A stretch of DNA of 64,000 nt from Micromonospora ferruginea (GCF_013694245.2 NZ_CP059322.2:3231001-3295000), one strand, 5' to 3'; counted from the first letter of the stretch, positions 8,074 through 17,022 are shown. Program-made: numbers and translations. The notes: generated by a model not told the origin, from the sequence alone.

Positions 8074-9051
8074 ATGACGGCGACGACACCACCCGCGGTC
8101 GACGGTCGGACCCGGCCCCGGTTCCCCCGGCGGATGCGCCAGCTCAACTGGCGCACCTGGCGGGGGGTGCTCGTGCGCAGCGGTCAGGGCTTCGTCAAGG
8201 ACAACTGCGCCGACTGGGCCGCCGCGCTCACCTACTACGGGGTGCTGGCGCTCTTCCCGTCCACCGTCGTGGTGGTCGCCCTGGTCGGCCTGGTCTCCGA
8301 CGGCCCCCGCACGGTGGACACGGTGATCGACCTGGCCCGGGAGATCGGCGCCGGGTCGGTGGTCGGCAACGACGCCTTCGTGAGCGTGGTGCGCAACGTG
8401 GTCGAGCAGCAGGGGCCGGCGAAGGCGCTGCTGAGCTTCGGTCTGCTCGGCGCGCTCTGGTCGGCCTCCGGGTTCATCGGCGCGTTCACCCGGGCCTCCA
8501 ACGCGATCTACGGGGTCGAGGAGGGGCGGCCGTTCTACCGCCTGCGCCCGTTGCAGATCGGCATGGCCGCGGTGACCCTGCTGCTGCTCGCGGTGGTCGC
8601 CACCGCGCTGATCGTCAGCGGCCCGGTCACCGACGCGGTGGGCGACCGGCTGAACGCGGGCGGGCTGGCCCGCACCACCTGGTCGGTGGCGAAGTGGCCG
8701 GTGCTCGCGCTGGTCGCGATGACGTTGCTGTCGCTGCTGTTCTGGATCGCGCCGAACGTGCGGCAGCCGCGTTTCCGCTGGCTCACCCCGGGCGGCGCGC
8801 TGGCGCTGGTGGCCTGGGTGGTGGCGTCCTTCGGCTTCGGTCTCTACGTGGCCAACTTCGCCTCGTACGACGTGACGTACGGCAGCCTCGGCGCGGTCAT
8901 CGCGTTCCTGGTCTGGCTCTACCTGTCGAACTGCGCGCTGATGCTCGGCGTGCAGGTCAACGCGGAGTTGCAGCGGGGCCGGGCGATGCAGGCCGGCGTC
9001 GAGCACCCGGACGAGCCGGTGCTGCCGCCCCGCTCCCCGGCGGACTCCTGA
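8074..9051 (+). CDS. YihY/virulence factor BrkB family membrane protein
   Basis: A 325-residue inner-membrane protein of the YihY/BrkB (UPF0761) family, formerly called RNase BN. It has about six membrane segments, the family motif NCADWAAALTYYGVLALFPS, and GALWSASGFIGAFTRASNAIYGV. The C-terminal YGSLGAVIAFLVWLYLSN is also typical. Function is unproven; lipid or solute transport has been suggested for the family. The start has GGAGGAGG at 8061-8068. It lies in a run of stress-type genes behind a SigB-like promoter. Confidence 0.9.
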   Translation: MTATTPPAVDGRTRPRFPRRMRQLNWRTWRGVLVRSGQGFVKDNCADWAAALTYYGVLALFPSTVVVVALVGLVSDGPRTVDTVIDLAREIGAGSVVGNDAFVSVVRNVVEQQGPAKALLSFGLLGALWSASGFIGAFTRASNAIYGVEEGRPFYRLRPLQIGMAAVTLLLLAVVATALIVSGPVTDAVGDRLNAGGLARTTWSVAKWPVLALVAMTLLSLLFWIAPNVRQPRFRWLTPGGALALVAWVVASFGFGLYVANFASYDVTYGSLGAVIAFLVWLYLSNCALMLGVQVNAELQRGRAMQAGVEHPDEPVLPPRSPADS

Positions 9052-9054
9052 CCG

Positions 9055-9079
9055 GTTTACCGGCGGTTCCCCGGGGCAT
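9055..9079 (+). promoter_or_regulatory. SigB/SigF-like promoter variant of the DUF2795 gene
   Basis: GTTT (9055-9058), a 15-base spacer and GGGCAT (9074-9079); ten bases then separate it from ATG 9090. C replaces the consensus T in the -10. Confidence 0.4.
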
Positions 9080-9089
9080 CTCCCAAGGC

Positions 9090-9506
9090 ATGGAACGTGG
9101 CAGCAGCAAGCACTCGCCGAGGGTCGACGACCAGATGAGCAGCGAGGTCAGCGGCCTGGTCCAGGGCCCGGGTGCCGGCGGCTCCCGGGTCGACGAGTTC
9201 CGCCAGCCGGAGCCGGCCGGCGAGGACCAGCCGGAGGCCACCACGGCGCCGGCCGGCGACCTGCGCACCGGCTCCCCGCAGGGGATGAGTTCGGAGGACG
9301 TGGAGGCGCGCAGCCGCCTCGGCCGGTTCATCACGATGACCGCCCTGCCCGGTGACCGGGACGCGCTGGTGGCCAACGCGCGGGAGAACGAGGCGCCGGC
9401 GGACATCGTCGCCGCCCTGGAGGGCCTGCCGGACGGCACCCGTTACCAGACGGTCTCCGAGGTGTGGGCCGCGCTCGGGCACCGGAACGAGACGACGCGC
9501 TGGTGA
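9090..9506 (+). CDS. DUF2795 domain-containing protein
   Basis: A 138-residue protein with a disordered acidic/Pro-rich first half and a DUF2795 domain at about residues 75-135 (MTALPGDRDALVANARENEA; ALEGLPDGTRYQTVSEVWAAL). DUF2795 proteins are small, common in actinobacteria and uncharacterised. The ATG at 9090 is taken because a SigB-like -10 ends ten bases upstream; ATG 9135 is an alternative that would still keep the domain. It sits between the YihY-family and SRPBCC genes, all on one strand. Confidence 0.75.
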   Translation: MERGSSKHSPRVDDQMSSEVSGLVQGPGAGGSRVDEFRQPEPAGEDQPEATTAPAGDLRTGSPQGMSSEDVEARSRLGRFITMTALPGDRDALVANARENEAPADIVAALEGLPDGTRYQTVSEVWAALGHRNETTRW

Positions 9507-9543
9507 GCGGACCGGCCACCGGCGGAACAGGAGGAACACCGAC

Positions 9544-10005
9544 ATGAGCGGCGTCGTGGAGCACGTGGACGTGGACGTCCCGATCCGGACCGCGTACGAC
9601 CAGTGGACCCAGTTCGAGGAGTTTCCGCACTTCATGGAGGGCGTGCAGGAGGTCCGGCAGCTCTCCGACCGGATGACGCACTGGACCGTGGAGATCGCGG
9701 GCGTGAAGCGCGAGTTCGACGCGGAGATCACCGAGCAGCTCCCGGACGAGCGGGTGGCCTGGAAGTCCACCGGCGGCACCCAGCAGTCCGGCGTGGTGAC
9801 GTTCCACCGGCTCGACGAGGGGCACACCCGGGTCACGCTGCAGATGGAGTTCGAGCCGCACGGCGTGGTCGAGCAGGCCGGCGACAAGCTGGGCGTGGTC
9901 GACCGCCGGGCCAAGGGCGACCTGGAGCGGTTCAAGCAGTTCATCGAGCGGCGCGGTCAGGAGACCGGCGCCTGGCGCGGTTCCGTGGACCGACCGACCC
10001 CTTGA
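9544..10005 (+). CDS. SRPBCC family protein (cyclase/dehydrase-like)
   Basis: A 153-residue SRPBCC protein of the polyketide cyclase/dehydrase type often seen among actinobacterial stress genes. It starts MSGVVEHVDVDVPIRTAYDQ, has the WTQFEEFPHFMEGV helix and ends with an amphipathic helix (LGVVDRRAKGDLERFKQFIE) that closes the cavity. AGGAGGAA lies nine to sixteen bases before the ATG. No polyketide genes are nearby, so ligand binding in stress is more likely than cyclisation. A hairpin terminator follows. Confidence 0.85.
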   Translation: MSGVVEHVDVDVPIRTAYDQWTQFEEFPHFMEGVQEVRQLSDRMTHWTVEIAGVKREFDAEITEQLPDERVAWKSTGGTQQSGVVTFHRLDEGHTRVTLQMEFEPHGVVEQAGDKLGVVDRRAKGDLERFKQFIERRGQETGAWRGSVDRPTP

Positions 10006-10032
10006 GTTCGCGCACCCCCGTACCGACGCACG

Positions 10033-10060
10033 ACGGCCGCCGGATCACCGGCGGCCGTTT
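10033..10060 (+). terminator. Intrinsic terminator overlapping the next -35
   Basis: A perfect 11-bp stem (10033-10043 and 10048-10058) with loop ATCA ends in TTT. The last stem bases and T run are the GTTT -35 element of the promoter at 10057. Confidence 0.7.
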
Positions 10061-10081
10061 GCGATCATCCGGCCCGGGTAC
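10057..10081 (+). promoter_or_regulatory. SigB/SigF-type promoter, leaderless layout
   Basis: GTTT (10057-10060), 15-base spacer, GGGTAC (10076-10081), then nine bases to ATG 10091. The geometry is identical to the sites at 2552 and 44004. Confidence 0.6.
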
Positions 10082-10090
10082 CGCAGGGGA

Positions 10091-10354
10091 ATGACCGACA
10101 ACGACAGCCACGTGTGGCGCGACGAGGACCGCACTCCCCTGCACGAGCTGGACCAGGCGATCGCCCGCTCGACCCTGGACGGCCAGGCCGACGACGCCAC
10201 CGGCAACGACGCCGGCGAGGAGGCCGCGTTCGGCCACGGCCCGGAGGCGGTGGACCGGGGCGCCGGACCGGAGGCCGAGCGCCGGGAGATGACCGACGCG
10301 GACCGGGCGTACCGGCCGTCGACCACCGGCCGCACCGGTCCGGACACCATCTGA
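10091..10354 (+). CDS. Small acidic hypothetical protein
   Basis: An 87-residue hydrophilic, strongly acidic and probably disordered protein (HELDQAIARSTLDGQADDAT; Asp/Glu/Gly-rich centre). I do not recognise a family. No signal peptide or membrane segment is visible. Codon use is normal for the window and a near-consensus SigB-type promoter sits nine bases before the ATG, which supports a real gene. No ribosome site is visible, as expected for a leaderless message. Confidence 0.65.
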   Translation: MTDNDSHVWRDEDRTPLHELDQAIARSTLDGQADDATGNDAGEEAAFGHGPEAVDRGAGPEAERREMTDADRAYRPSTTGRTGPDTI

Positions 10355-10515
10355 GACATCCGGTTCCGGGTGCCGAAGCATGCCCGGAACCGGAAAGCGC
10401 CGCATCGGCCGAAACGACAAAAATTACGGTACGGCCGGTCGAGAAAGCGGACAGCCCATCCAGAATCGGCCGAACGGCTGACGGCACTTCCCCGGTCGCA
10501 CGTAAGACTTTCGGG

Positions 10516-10728
10516 ATGGATCAGGGTTCCTCTTTCCTCTCCACTCGTCAGCGCCGCCTCGCCTGGCTGGGCTTCGTGCTCGCCGCCGTCCAGGCTCCCG
10601 TGGCAGCGAAGTTCAGCGACGACAGCTCCTGGTTGTTCAGCGTGGTGGTGGCGCTGATGGTCGCGACCGTGATCATCGCCGACGACGGCGCCCGGCGGCG
10701 CCCGGCCCAGGCCCGCTCCTCCGACTGA
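10516..10728 (+). CDS. Small two-helix membrane protein
   Basis: A 70-residue protein with two hydrophobic stretches (LAWLGFVLAAVQAPVA and WLFSVVVALMVATVIIA) flanked by Arg residues, so likely an integral membrane hairpin. Family not recognised. Its stop (10726-10728) abuts the stop of the convergent gene starting at 10729 without a gap. A poor ribosome site and short size keep confidence moderate. Confidence 0.6.
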   Translation: MDQGSSFLSTRQRRLAWLGFVLAAVQAPVAAKFSDDSSWLFSVVVALMVATVIIADDGARRRPAQARSSD

Positions 10729-11175
10729 TCACCGCTCGGCGGGGCGCGCCTCGTGCCCCGGGCGGCCCCGACTGCGGCGTCGCTCCTTCATCTCCGCCTC
10801 GTAGAGGTGCCGGCGGCCCCCGGCCAACTCGTCGCGGGCCCGCCGGTCCACCTCCCGGAAGAGCGCGTAGTAGCCGTCGTCGAACTCCTCGACGAGCTGG
10901 AAGGTCCACCGCCCGGCGATGACGTTGCGACCCCGCAGGTCGCGGTCGATCCGCTCGGCGGTCTCCGGGTGGCCGGCGGTCCGGAACAGCTCCATCGCCT
11001 CGTCCAGCGTCAGGTCGGCGTGGCCGATGAGCTGGTGCAGCTCGTAGAGGTGGCCGCGGGCCCGCTCCACGCACTCCAGGGCCTCGCCGAGCTTGCCCAG
11101 CGCCTCGACCGTGGCGTCACTCACCCCGTCCGGCCGCCGGTGCGCCCGGTCCGGTCCGTCGACCTGCTGTGCCAT
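10729..11175 (-). CDS. Hypothetical helical protein
   Basis: A 148-residue, highly charged, mostly helical protein of unknown family. The centre has HLYELHQLIGHADLTLDEAM and ends in a basic tail (EMKERRRSRGRPGHEARPAE). The ATG at 11175 is chosen because upstream codons lose coding character. No signal or membrane segment is visible. It is convergent with the small membrane protein at 10516. Confidence 0.65.
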   Translation of the reverse strand: MAQQVDGPDRAHRRPDGVSDATVEALGKLGEALECVERARGHLYELHQLIGHADLTLDEAMELFRTAGHPETAERIDRDLRGRNVIAGRWTFQLVEEFDDGYYALFREVDRRARDELAGGRRHLYEAEMKERRRSRGRPGHEARPAER

Positions 11176-11339
11176 GGTGTGCCTCCGCGGGCTCGCCTGC
11201 GTCGTCTGCGCGGATTCCTTCTGCCCCGCCACGGGCGGCTCAATCCCGGCCACCGACGCCGCCGGCACAGCCGGACGATCCGGGCATCGTCCGGTCGGCC
11301 GAGGCCACCCCGGCCGGCCCGGGGCTAGCCTCGGTCACC

Positions 11340-11699
11340 ATGCGCGTACCCAACCGGATCGCGACCCGCTCCGCGGCGTTGGCCGCGCGGTCGACCCTCA
11401 CCACGCTCACCGCCGCCGTCGGCACGGCCGGCCTCGCCGCCGCGGCGACGAACCCGGGGCTGCTCGCCGCCGTCGACCAGCACGCCGCCGGCGTACGCGA
11501 CAGCCTGCACGGCGACCGTCGCCCGCTGACCGTGGCGGCCCTCGCCGGATACGCGGAGGGGCTGCGCGACGCCGCCTCCGAGCACGGCTGGGCTCCCCCC
11601 GTCGGCGCGGTCGACTGGTCGGCGCCGGACTGGCTGCTCACCCGGCTGCTCGCGGTCTGCCTGCTGGCCCGCGCGCTCGACCCACGCCACCTGGCCTGA
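11340..11699 (+). CDS. Hypothetical alanine/leucine-rich protein
   Basis: A 119-residue protein without an assigned family. The N-terminal 45 residues are Ala/Thr/Leu rich (SALAARS-type start then TLTTLTAAVGTAGLAAAAT) and the remainder is a helical domain ending LLAVCLLARALDPRHLA. TAGCCT at 11326-11331 lies eight bases before the ATG, giving a leaderless layout that supports this start. A 13-bp hairpin terminator follows before the convergent gene. Confidence 0.65.
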   Translation: MRVPNRIATRSAALAARSTLTTLTAAVGTAGLAAAATNPGLLAAVDQHAAGVRDSLHGDRRPLTVAALAGYAEGLRDAASEHGWAPPVGAVDWSAPDWLLTRLLAVCLLARALDPRHLA

Positions 11700-11708
11700 G
11701 ACGCGGCG

Positions 11709-11741
11709 CGGGGTGCCCGCGATCGCCCCGCGGACACCCCG
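11709..11741. terminator. Bidirectional terminator
   Basis: A 13-bp stem with one mismatch (11709-11721 against 11729-11741) lies between two convergent genes. Confidence 0.65.
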
Positions 11742-11757
11742 TCACCGTCGTTCACCG

Positions 11758-12618
11758 TCAGCCGTTGGGCCGGCGGAACTGCTGCGTCTCGTCGCCGGCC
11801 TGGCCCGAGCGGTAGGTGCCCGCCCCGGACATCGACGACTGCGGCGTCGCGGGCGCGGGCTGTCCGCCCCGGTCGGCCATCCGCCGGTCGTAGTCGCTGC
11901 GACCGACCTGCTGGGCCTGCCGCTGCTGCCGGAACGCCCGGGACTCCTCCGCGGCCCGTTCCAGCCAGCCGTCCCAGCGGTTCTGCATCGGCTTGATCAG
12001 GCCACCGCCGACACCGACGATCAGGATTCCCGCCACCGTGGCGAGGAACGCGATCAGCACCGGCGTGGTCACCGTGGTGGCGATGCCCACCTGGTTCAGC
12101 GCGGCGATGACACCGAGCGCCAGGATGAAGACCGCCGTCACGTCGGCCAGCACCCGGCCGTACGAGAGCCCGCCCAGCGCACCGGAGACCAGGTCCCGCA
12201 CGGCGTTGGCGATGGCGGCCGCGATCACCACGATGACGATCGCCACGAAGGCCCGTGGCAGCCAGGACACCACCCCGCGGATCAGGTCGCTGATCGCGTT
12301 GGGCCCCCACACCCCGAAGGCGAACTGCAGGGTGAACAACAGGACCGCGTAGTAGGCCAGTCTGGCCAGGATGTCGCTGGCGTCGTACTTGGTGCGTTCG
12401 AGGGCGCGTTTGATCCCGCCGCGTTCCACGGCGCGGTCGAACCCGACCCGTTCCAGTGCCGCGTCCACGATTTTGAGCACGGCTCGGGCGATGAGCCAAC
12501 CCACCACGAGGATCGCGATGAACGCGATCGCCCTCGGTACGAAGAGCAGCACCGACCTCCAGAAGTCGGTCCAGGCCGCACTGATGTCGACCTGCCCGAC
12601 CGCGAGGGTTTTCGGCAT
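11758..12618 (-). CDS. MscS-like TM-helix-repeat membrane protein
   Basis: A 286-residue membrane protein of the conserved TM-helix/CmpX group related to mechanosensitive channels. The N-terminus has an amphipathic lead (ISAAWTDFWRSVLLFVPRA) before a first membrane helix, and further helices occur near residues 75-95, 105-130, 145-165 and 175-200. The C-terminal 80 residues are cytoplasmic, Gln/Arg-rich and disordered. The pore-lining MscS beta domain is absent, so a true channel role is uncertain. AGGAGGG precedes the ATG. Confidence 0.8.
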   Translation of the reverse strand: MPKTLAVGQVDISAAWTDFWRSVLLFVPRAIAFIAILVVGWLIARAVLKIVDAALERVGFDRAVERGGIKRALERTKYDASDILARLAYYAVLLFTLQFAFGVWGPNAISDLIRGVVSWLPRAFVAIVIVVIAAAIANAVRDLVSGALGGLSYGRVLADVTAVFILALGVIAALNQVGIATTVTTPVLIAFLATVAGILIVGVGGGLIKPMQNRWDGWLERAAEESRAFRQQRQAQQVGRSDYDRRMADRGGQPAPATPQSSMSGAGTYRSGQAGDETQQFRRPNG

Positions 12619-12817
12619 GATGTCCCTCCTGTCGCGTGAACTGCGCCGCCCGCATACCCGGTGCTCTCGGCAGCACGCGGACCGGACCGGGGCAATTTCC
12701 CGACATGACCCGTCGAACCGGCCCTGACCTGCCCTGATGTCCCGGCCACCGGGGCTCGGCACCGCTGGCGGACGCATGATCGGAACCCGCCGGCCACGCT
12801 CCGGTTAGGCTGCGGTC

Positions 12818-14902
12818 ATGCCAGGCACCGTCGGTCGGATTCCCACGCCGTCCGCCCCCACTCCGGGAGCGACCGCCCACCCGTGGGCCGGTACGCCGCT
12901 GGGCGCCCCGCAGAGTTGGGATCCCGCGGTCCGCGCCGTGGCGGACGTGGTGCTGTCCTCTCCCGTACCGATGGCCCTGCTCCTCGGCGACGACCTGGTG
13001 CTGCTCTACAACGACGGCTACGCCGAGCTGATCGGCGACCGGCACCCGGACGCGCTGGGCCGCCCGGCGGCGGAGGTGTTCGCCGAGGTGTGGCGGGAGG
13101 CTGGCGCGGGCGAGGCGCTGGAGCGGGTGTACCGGCGGGGCGAGCCCTTCCTGGAGCGGGAGGCGGTGCTGCCGGCCGACCGGCAGGCCGAGCCGGCGGT
13201 GTTCACCCGCGGCCACTCCCCGGTCCGCGACTCCGCCGGCCGCATCGTCGGCGTGCTCACCGTCTCCGCGCAGACCACCCAGCTCACCCGGCAGTTGCAG
13301 AGCCTGAGCGACTTCGCCGCGGCGCTCTCCGGCACCCTCACCTTCGACGACGTGGCCCGGGTGACGCTGCGCTACTGCCTGCACTCGTTCGACGCCGACC
13401 GGGTCTCCTTCGCGGTGGACGAGGGGTCCACCTGGCGGTTGGTGCGCCGGATCCGCGGCGAGCTGCTCGACGAGGCCGACGAGCGCCTGCCCCCGCTGTG
13501 GCGCCGGATGCCCGCCGACTCGCCGCTGCCCGCCGCGGTGGCCGCGCGCAGCGGCGTGCCCTCGTTCACCGCGGACGGACAGCCGCTGCGCGACGTCGCG
13601 GCCGACCGGCACGACGAGAAGATCCGGGCCCTGGCCGCGCTGCCGCTGCGCTCGACCGTGGTCCGGGGCGCGTTGACGGTCGGCTACCAGGCGCCCCGGC
13701 CCTGGTCCCCGGCGGAGCGGGCGTTGCTCGCCGCGTCAGCCGAGCTGATCGGCCAGGCCGCCGAGCGGGCCCGCCGGTTCGAGACCCAGCACGGCACCGC
13801 CCAGTTGCTGCAACGCAGCATGCTGCCGGAGCAGTTGCCTGACCTGCCGCGGCTGCGCATCGCCGCCCGCTACGACCCGGGCGTCGACGGCAACGCCGCC
13901 GGCGGCGACTTCTACGACGCGTTCCTGCTGCCCACCGGCGCGCTCGGGGTGGTGCTCGGCGACGTGGCCGGCCACGACGTGCAGGCCGCCGCGCGGATGG
14001 GCCAGGTCCGCGCCGCGCTGCGCGCGCTCGCGCTGTCCGACCCCCGGCCGGACGCGGTGCTCGCCGGCCTGGACCGGCTGGTGGCCAGCCTCGGCACCGA
14101 GGGCGGCACGCACGAGCTGTTCGTCACCGTGGCGTTCGGCGTGGTCGACGTCGACCGGGAACGGCTCACGCTGGCCAGCGCCGGCCATCCCGCGCCGCTG
14201 GTCCGGCGCGCCCGGGGCGGCGACGGCCCGGCCGCGGAGTTCGTCGACGTGCCGCCCGGCCCGCCGCTCGGCCTCGGCGGCCGGCAGCGCACGGTCACCG
14301 TGCCGTTCCGCCCCGGCGACACGCTGCTGCTCTACAGCGACGGGGTGGTGGAGCGACGCTGGCAGGACCTGGCCGCCGGGCTGGCCGGGCTGGGCGCGGC
14401 GGTGAGCGCCGCGAGCGGCGGCGATCCCCGGGCGCTGTGCGCGGTGGCGACCGCCGCCGTGCCGGGCGCCACCGAGGACGACGTGGCCGTGCTGGCGGTG
14501 GAGTACGCGGTGCGGCCCAGCCGGTCGGCCGGGATGGAGGTGCCGGCCGAACCGACCGCGCCGAGCCGGGTCCGGCACTGGATGACCGCCCAGCTCACCG
14601 AGTGGCAGGTGCCCGAGGCGGTGGTCGGCGCGGCGGTGCTCTGCACCAGCGAGCTGACCACCAACGCGCTGCTGCACGCCGGCACCGCCGCCCGGGTGGA
14701 GGTGGACCTGAGCGCCGAGCGGCTGCTCGTCTCGGTCGCCGACTCCGGCACCCGGGGTCAGGTCACCCGGGCGCAGACCGACACGCTGAGCAGCCGGGGG
14801 CGCGGGCTCGGCCTGATCGAGGAGCTGAGCGACGCCTGGGGCACCGATCCGACGGTACGCGGCTCGACGGTCTGGTTCGAGATCCTCATTCCGGCCGGGT
14901 GA
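12818..14902 (+). CDS. PAS-GAF-SpoIIE phosphatase with C-terminal HATPase (RsbU/RsbW-like)
   Basis: A 694-residue partner-switch regulator. In order: PAS (about 48-155), GAF (160-318), SpoIIE/PP2C phosphatase (about 328-565; AGGDFYDAF and LGDVAGHDVQAA carry metal-binding Asp residues) and an anti-sigma-type HATPase (about 580-690; SELTTNALLHAG N-box, VADSGT, RGRGLGLI). In related systems the phosphatase reactivates an anti-anti-sigma factor and the kinase phosphorylates it or binds the sigma factor; here both sit on one chain with sensory domains. TAGGCT at 12806-12811, six bases before the ATG, suggests a leaderless message. The SigB/SigF-family gene at 27301 is a plausible but unproven target. 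Confidence 0.9.
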   Translation: MPGTVGRIPTPSAPTPGATAHPWAGTPLGAPQSWDPAVRAVADVVLSSPVPMALLLGDDLVLLYNDGYAELIGDRHPDALGRPAAEVFAEVWREAGAGEALERVYRRGEPFLEREAVLPADRQAEPAVFTRGHSPVRDSAGRIVGVLTVSAQTTQLTRQLQSLSDFAAALSGTLTFDDVARVTLRYCLHSFDADRVSFAVDEGSTWRLVRRIRGELLDEADERLPPLWRRMPADSPLPAAVAARSGVPSFTADGQPLRDVAADRHDEKIRALAALPLRSTVVRGALTVGYQAPRPWSPAERALLAASAELIGQAAERARRFETQHGTAQLLQRSMLPEQLPDLPRLRIAARYDPGVDGNAAGGDFYDAFLLPTGALGVVLGDVAGHDVQAAARMGQVRAALRALALSDPRPDAVLAGLDRLVASLGTEGGTHELFVTVAFGVVDVDRERLTLASAGHPAPLVRRARGGDGPAAEFVDVPPGPPLGLGGRQRTVTVPFRPGDTLLLYSDGVVERRWQDLAAGLAGLGAAVSAASGGDPRALCAVATAAVPGATEDDVAVLAVEYAVRPSRSAGMEVPAEPTAPSRVRHWMTAQLTEWQVPEAVVGAAVLCTSELTTNALLHAGTAARVEVDLSAERLLVSVADSGTRGQVTRAQTDTLSSRGRGLGLIEELSDAWGTDPTVRGSTVWFEILIPAG

Positions 14903-14942
14903 GCCGCGAGTCGGCGGCGTCCCGCCGGGGTAGGAGGCGACC

Positions 14943-15620
14943 ATGGCCGACGACATGCGACACGGTGTCCTCTTCGACGTGGACGGCACCCTGGTCGACT
15001 CCACCTACCTGCACACGGTGAGCTGGTGGGAGGCGCTGCGCCAGGCCGACCACCGGGTGCCGATGGCGCGGATCCACCGGGCCATCGGCATGGGCTCGGA
15101 CAAGCTCCTCGACCACCTGCTGGGCGCCGAGCGGGACACCGACGCCGACGGGCGCCTGCGCGACGCGCACGACGCGCTCTACGCGGAGTACTGGGAGCGG
15201 CTGGCGCCGCTGCCCCGGGCGCGGGAGCTGCTGTACGCCTGCGCGGACCGGGGCCTGCGGGTGGTGCTGGCGACCTCGGCGGCCGAGCACGAGGTCGCCG
15301 CGCTGCGGGCCGTGCTCGACGCGGACGACGTGATCGACACCGTCACCTCGTCCGCCGACGCGAAGGAGAGCAAGCCCGCGCCGGACATCCTGGCCGCCGC
15401 GCTGGACCAGTCGGGGCTCGCCGCCGGGCGGGTGGTCTTCGTCGGCGACTCGGTGTGGGACGTGGCCGCCGCCGGCAAGCTGGACATCCCCTGCATCGGC
15501 CTGACCTGTGGCGGCACCGGCCGGGCGGAGCTGGCCGGCGCGGGCGCGGTGGCGGTGTACGAGGACCCGGCCGAGCTGCTGGACGCGCTGCCCGCGAGCG
15601 CGATCGGTTCGCTCGGCTGA
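14943..15620 (+). CDS. HAD-superfamily phosphatase (beta-PGM/phosphoglycolate type)
   Basis: A 225-residue HAD hydrolase, subfamily IA. FDVDGTLVDS supplies the nucleophile and acid Asp; a four-helix cap follows; LATSAA is motif II; KESKPAPDI holds the motif III Lys; FVGDSVWDVAAA is motif IV. The substrate is an undetermined sugar or glycolate phosphate. TAGGAGG precedes the ATG. The antiporter starting 100 bases downstream may be in the same transcript. A second HAD enzyme lies at 36699. Confidence 0.88.
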   Translation: MADDMRHGVLFDVDGTLVDSTYLHTVSWWEALRQADHRVPMARIHRAIGMGSDKLLDHLLGAERDTDADGRLRDAHDALYAEYWERLAPLPRARELLYACADRGLRVVLATSAAEHEVAALRAVLDADDVIDTVTSSADAKESKPAPDILAAALDQSGLAAGRVVFVGDSVWDVAAAGKLDIPCIGLTCGGTGRAELAGAGAVAVYEDPAELLDALPASAIGSLG

Positions 15621-15720
15621 GCCGCCGGTCGATCGCGTTGCGTCGAAAGGCTTAGCCGGTACCGGTTCGGGGCACTGCGAGCACCACTGCCCGGCCGCCG
15701 GGCGGCGGAAGGGTGGGGTC

Positions 15721-17007
15721 GTGGAACCGGTCGATGTCGCGTTCGCTCTGCTGGGCGTCGGTGCGCTGCTGGCGGGGATCCTGCCCCGGGTGCTGGAGAA
15801 GCGGCCGTTGTCCATGCCGATCGCGTTCCTCGGTCTCGGCATGCTGGTCTTCGCGCTGCCGACCGGCCTGCCGACGCCGGATCCGCTGCGCTCCCCGGAG
15901 CTGACCACCCACCTCACCGAGCTGGGGGTGATCGTCGCCCTGATGGGCGCCGGCCTGAAGATCGACCGGCCGTTGAGCTGGACCCGCTGGTCCTCCACCT
16001 GGCGGCTGCTGGCCATCGCCATGCCGCTGTGCATCGCCGCGGTGGCGCTGCTCGGCTGGTGGTGGGCCGGTCTGGTGCCGGCGGCGGCGCTGCTGCTCGG
16101 CGCCGCGCTCGCCCCGACCGACCCGGTGCTCGCCTCGGACGTCCAGGTGGGCGAACCGACCGACGCCGAGGACTCGGAGGACGAGGTCCGCTTCGCGCTC
16201 ACCTCGGAGGCCGGCCTGAACGACGGGCTGGCCTTCCCGTTCGTCTACGCCGCCATCGCGATCGCCAGCACCAGTCTCGCCCCGGCCGACTGGCTGGCCG
16301 AGTGGCTGGCCGTGGACGTGGTGTACAAGCTCGCCGTCGGCGTCGGCGGCGGGCTGCTCGTCGGTTGGCTGCTGGGCAAGCTGTTCTTCCGGGCCCCGAG
16401 CGCGCTGCGGCTGGCCAAGCACTCCGAGGGCTTCCTGGCGCTGGCCGCGACGTTCCTCGCGTACGGGCTGGTCGAGGTGGCCGGCGGGTACGGCTTCCTG
16501 GCCGTCTTCGTGGCCGCCCGGGCGATCCGGGCCGCCGAGCGGACCCACGAGTTCCACTCCGTCCTGCACGACTTCGCCGAGCAGGTGGAGCGCCTGCTCA
16601 CGGTGCTGTTGCTGCTGCTGTTCGGTGGCGCGGTGATCGGCGGGCTGCTCGCGCCGCTGACCTGGCCGGCGGCGCTGGTCGGCCTGGCCCTGGTGCTGGT
16701 GATCCGCCCCTTGCTCGGCTGGCTGTCGCTGCGCGGCGCGCCGGGCCGGGCGGCCGAGCACTGGGTGATCTCGGTGTTCGGCATCCGCGGCGTCGGCTCG
16801 TTCTACTACCTGGCGTACGCCACCAGCAAGACCGACTTCCCGCAGGCGGAGCTGCTGTGGGCCACCGTCGGCCTGGTGGTGGTGGTCTCGGTGGTGGCGC
16901 ACGGGATCGCCGCGACCCCGATCATGCAGGTGCTGGACCGGGCCGGCGAACGCACCCGGGACAGCTCCGAGGTGGGCCGGGCCGAGCAGCCCGTGCCGGC
17001 GGGCTGA
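15721..17007 (+). CDS. CPA1-type cation:proton antiporter
   Basis: A 428-residue antiporter with about 12 membrane helices, exchanging Na+ or K+ for H+ at the inner membrane. LGAALAPTDPVLASDVQVGE carries the TDP motif and EAGLNDGLAFPFVY the conserved ND pair used in ion translocation. Late helices include VISVFGIRGVGSFYYL. The GTG start has a GGGTGGGG purine run just before it. It differs from the second CPA1 antiporter at 39630, which is longer and has a soluble tail. Confidence 0.88.
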   Translation: MEPVDVAFALLGVGALLAGILPRVLEKRPLSMPIAFLGLGMLVFALPTGLPTPDPLRSPELTTHLTELGVIVALMGAGLKIDRPLSWTRWSSTWRLLAIAMPLCIAAVALLGWWWAGLVPAAALLLGAALAPTDPVLASDVQVGEPTDAEDSEDEVRFALTSEAGLNDGLAFPFVYAAIAIASTSLAPADWLAEWLAVDVVYKLAVGVGGGLLVGWLLGKLFFRAPSALRLAKHSEGFLALAATFLAYGLVEVAGGYGFLAVFVAARAIRAAERTHEFHSVLHDFAEQVERLLTVLLLLLFGGAVIGGLLAPLTWPAALVGLALVLVIRPLLGWLSLRGAPGRAAEHWVISVFGIRGVGSFYYLAYATSKTDFPQAELLWATVGLVVVVSVVAHGIAATPIMQVLDRAGERTRDSSEVGRAEQPVPAG

Positions 17008-17022
17008 CCGGGCTGACCGGGC

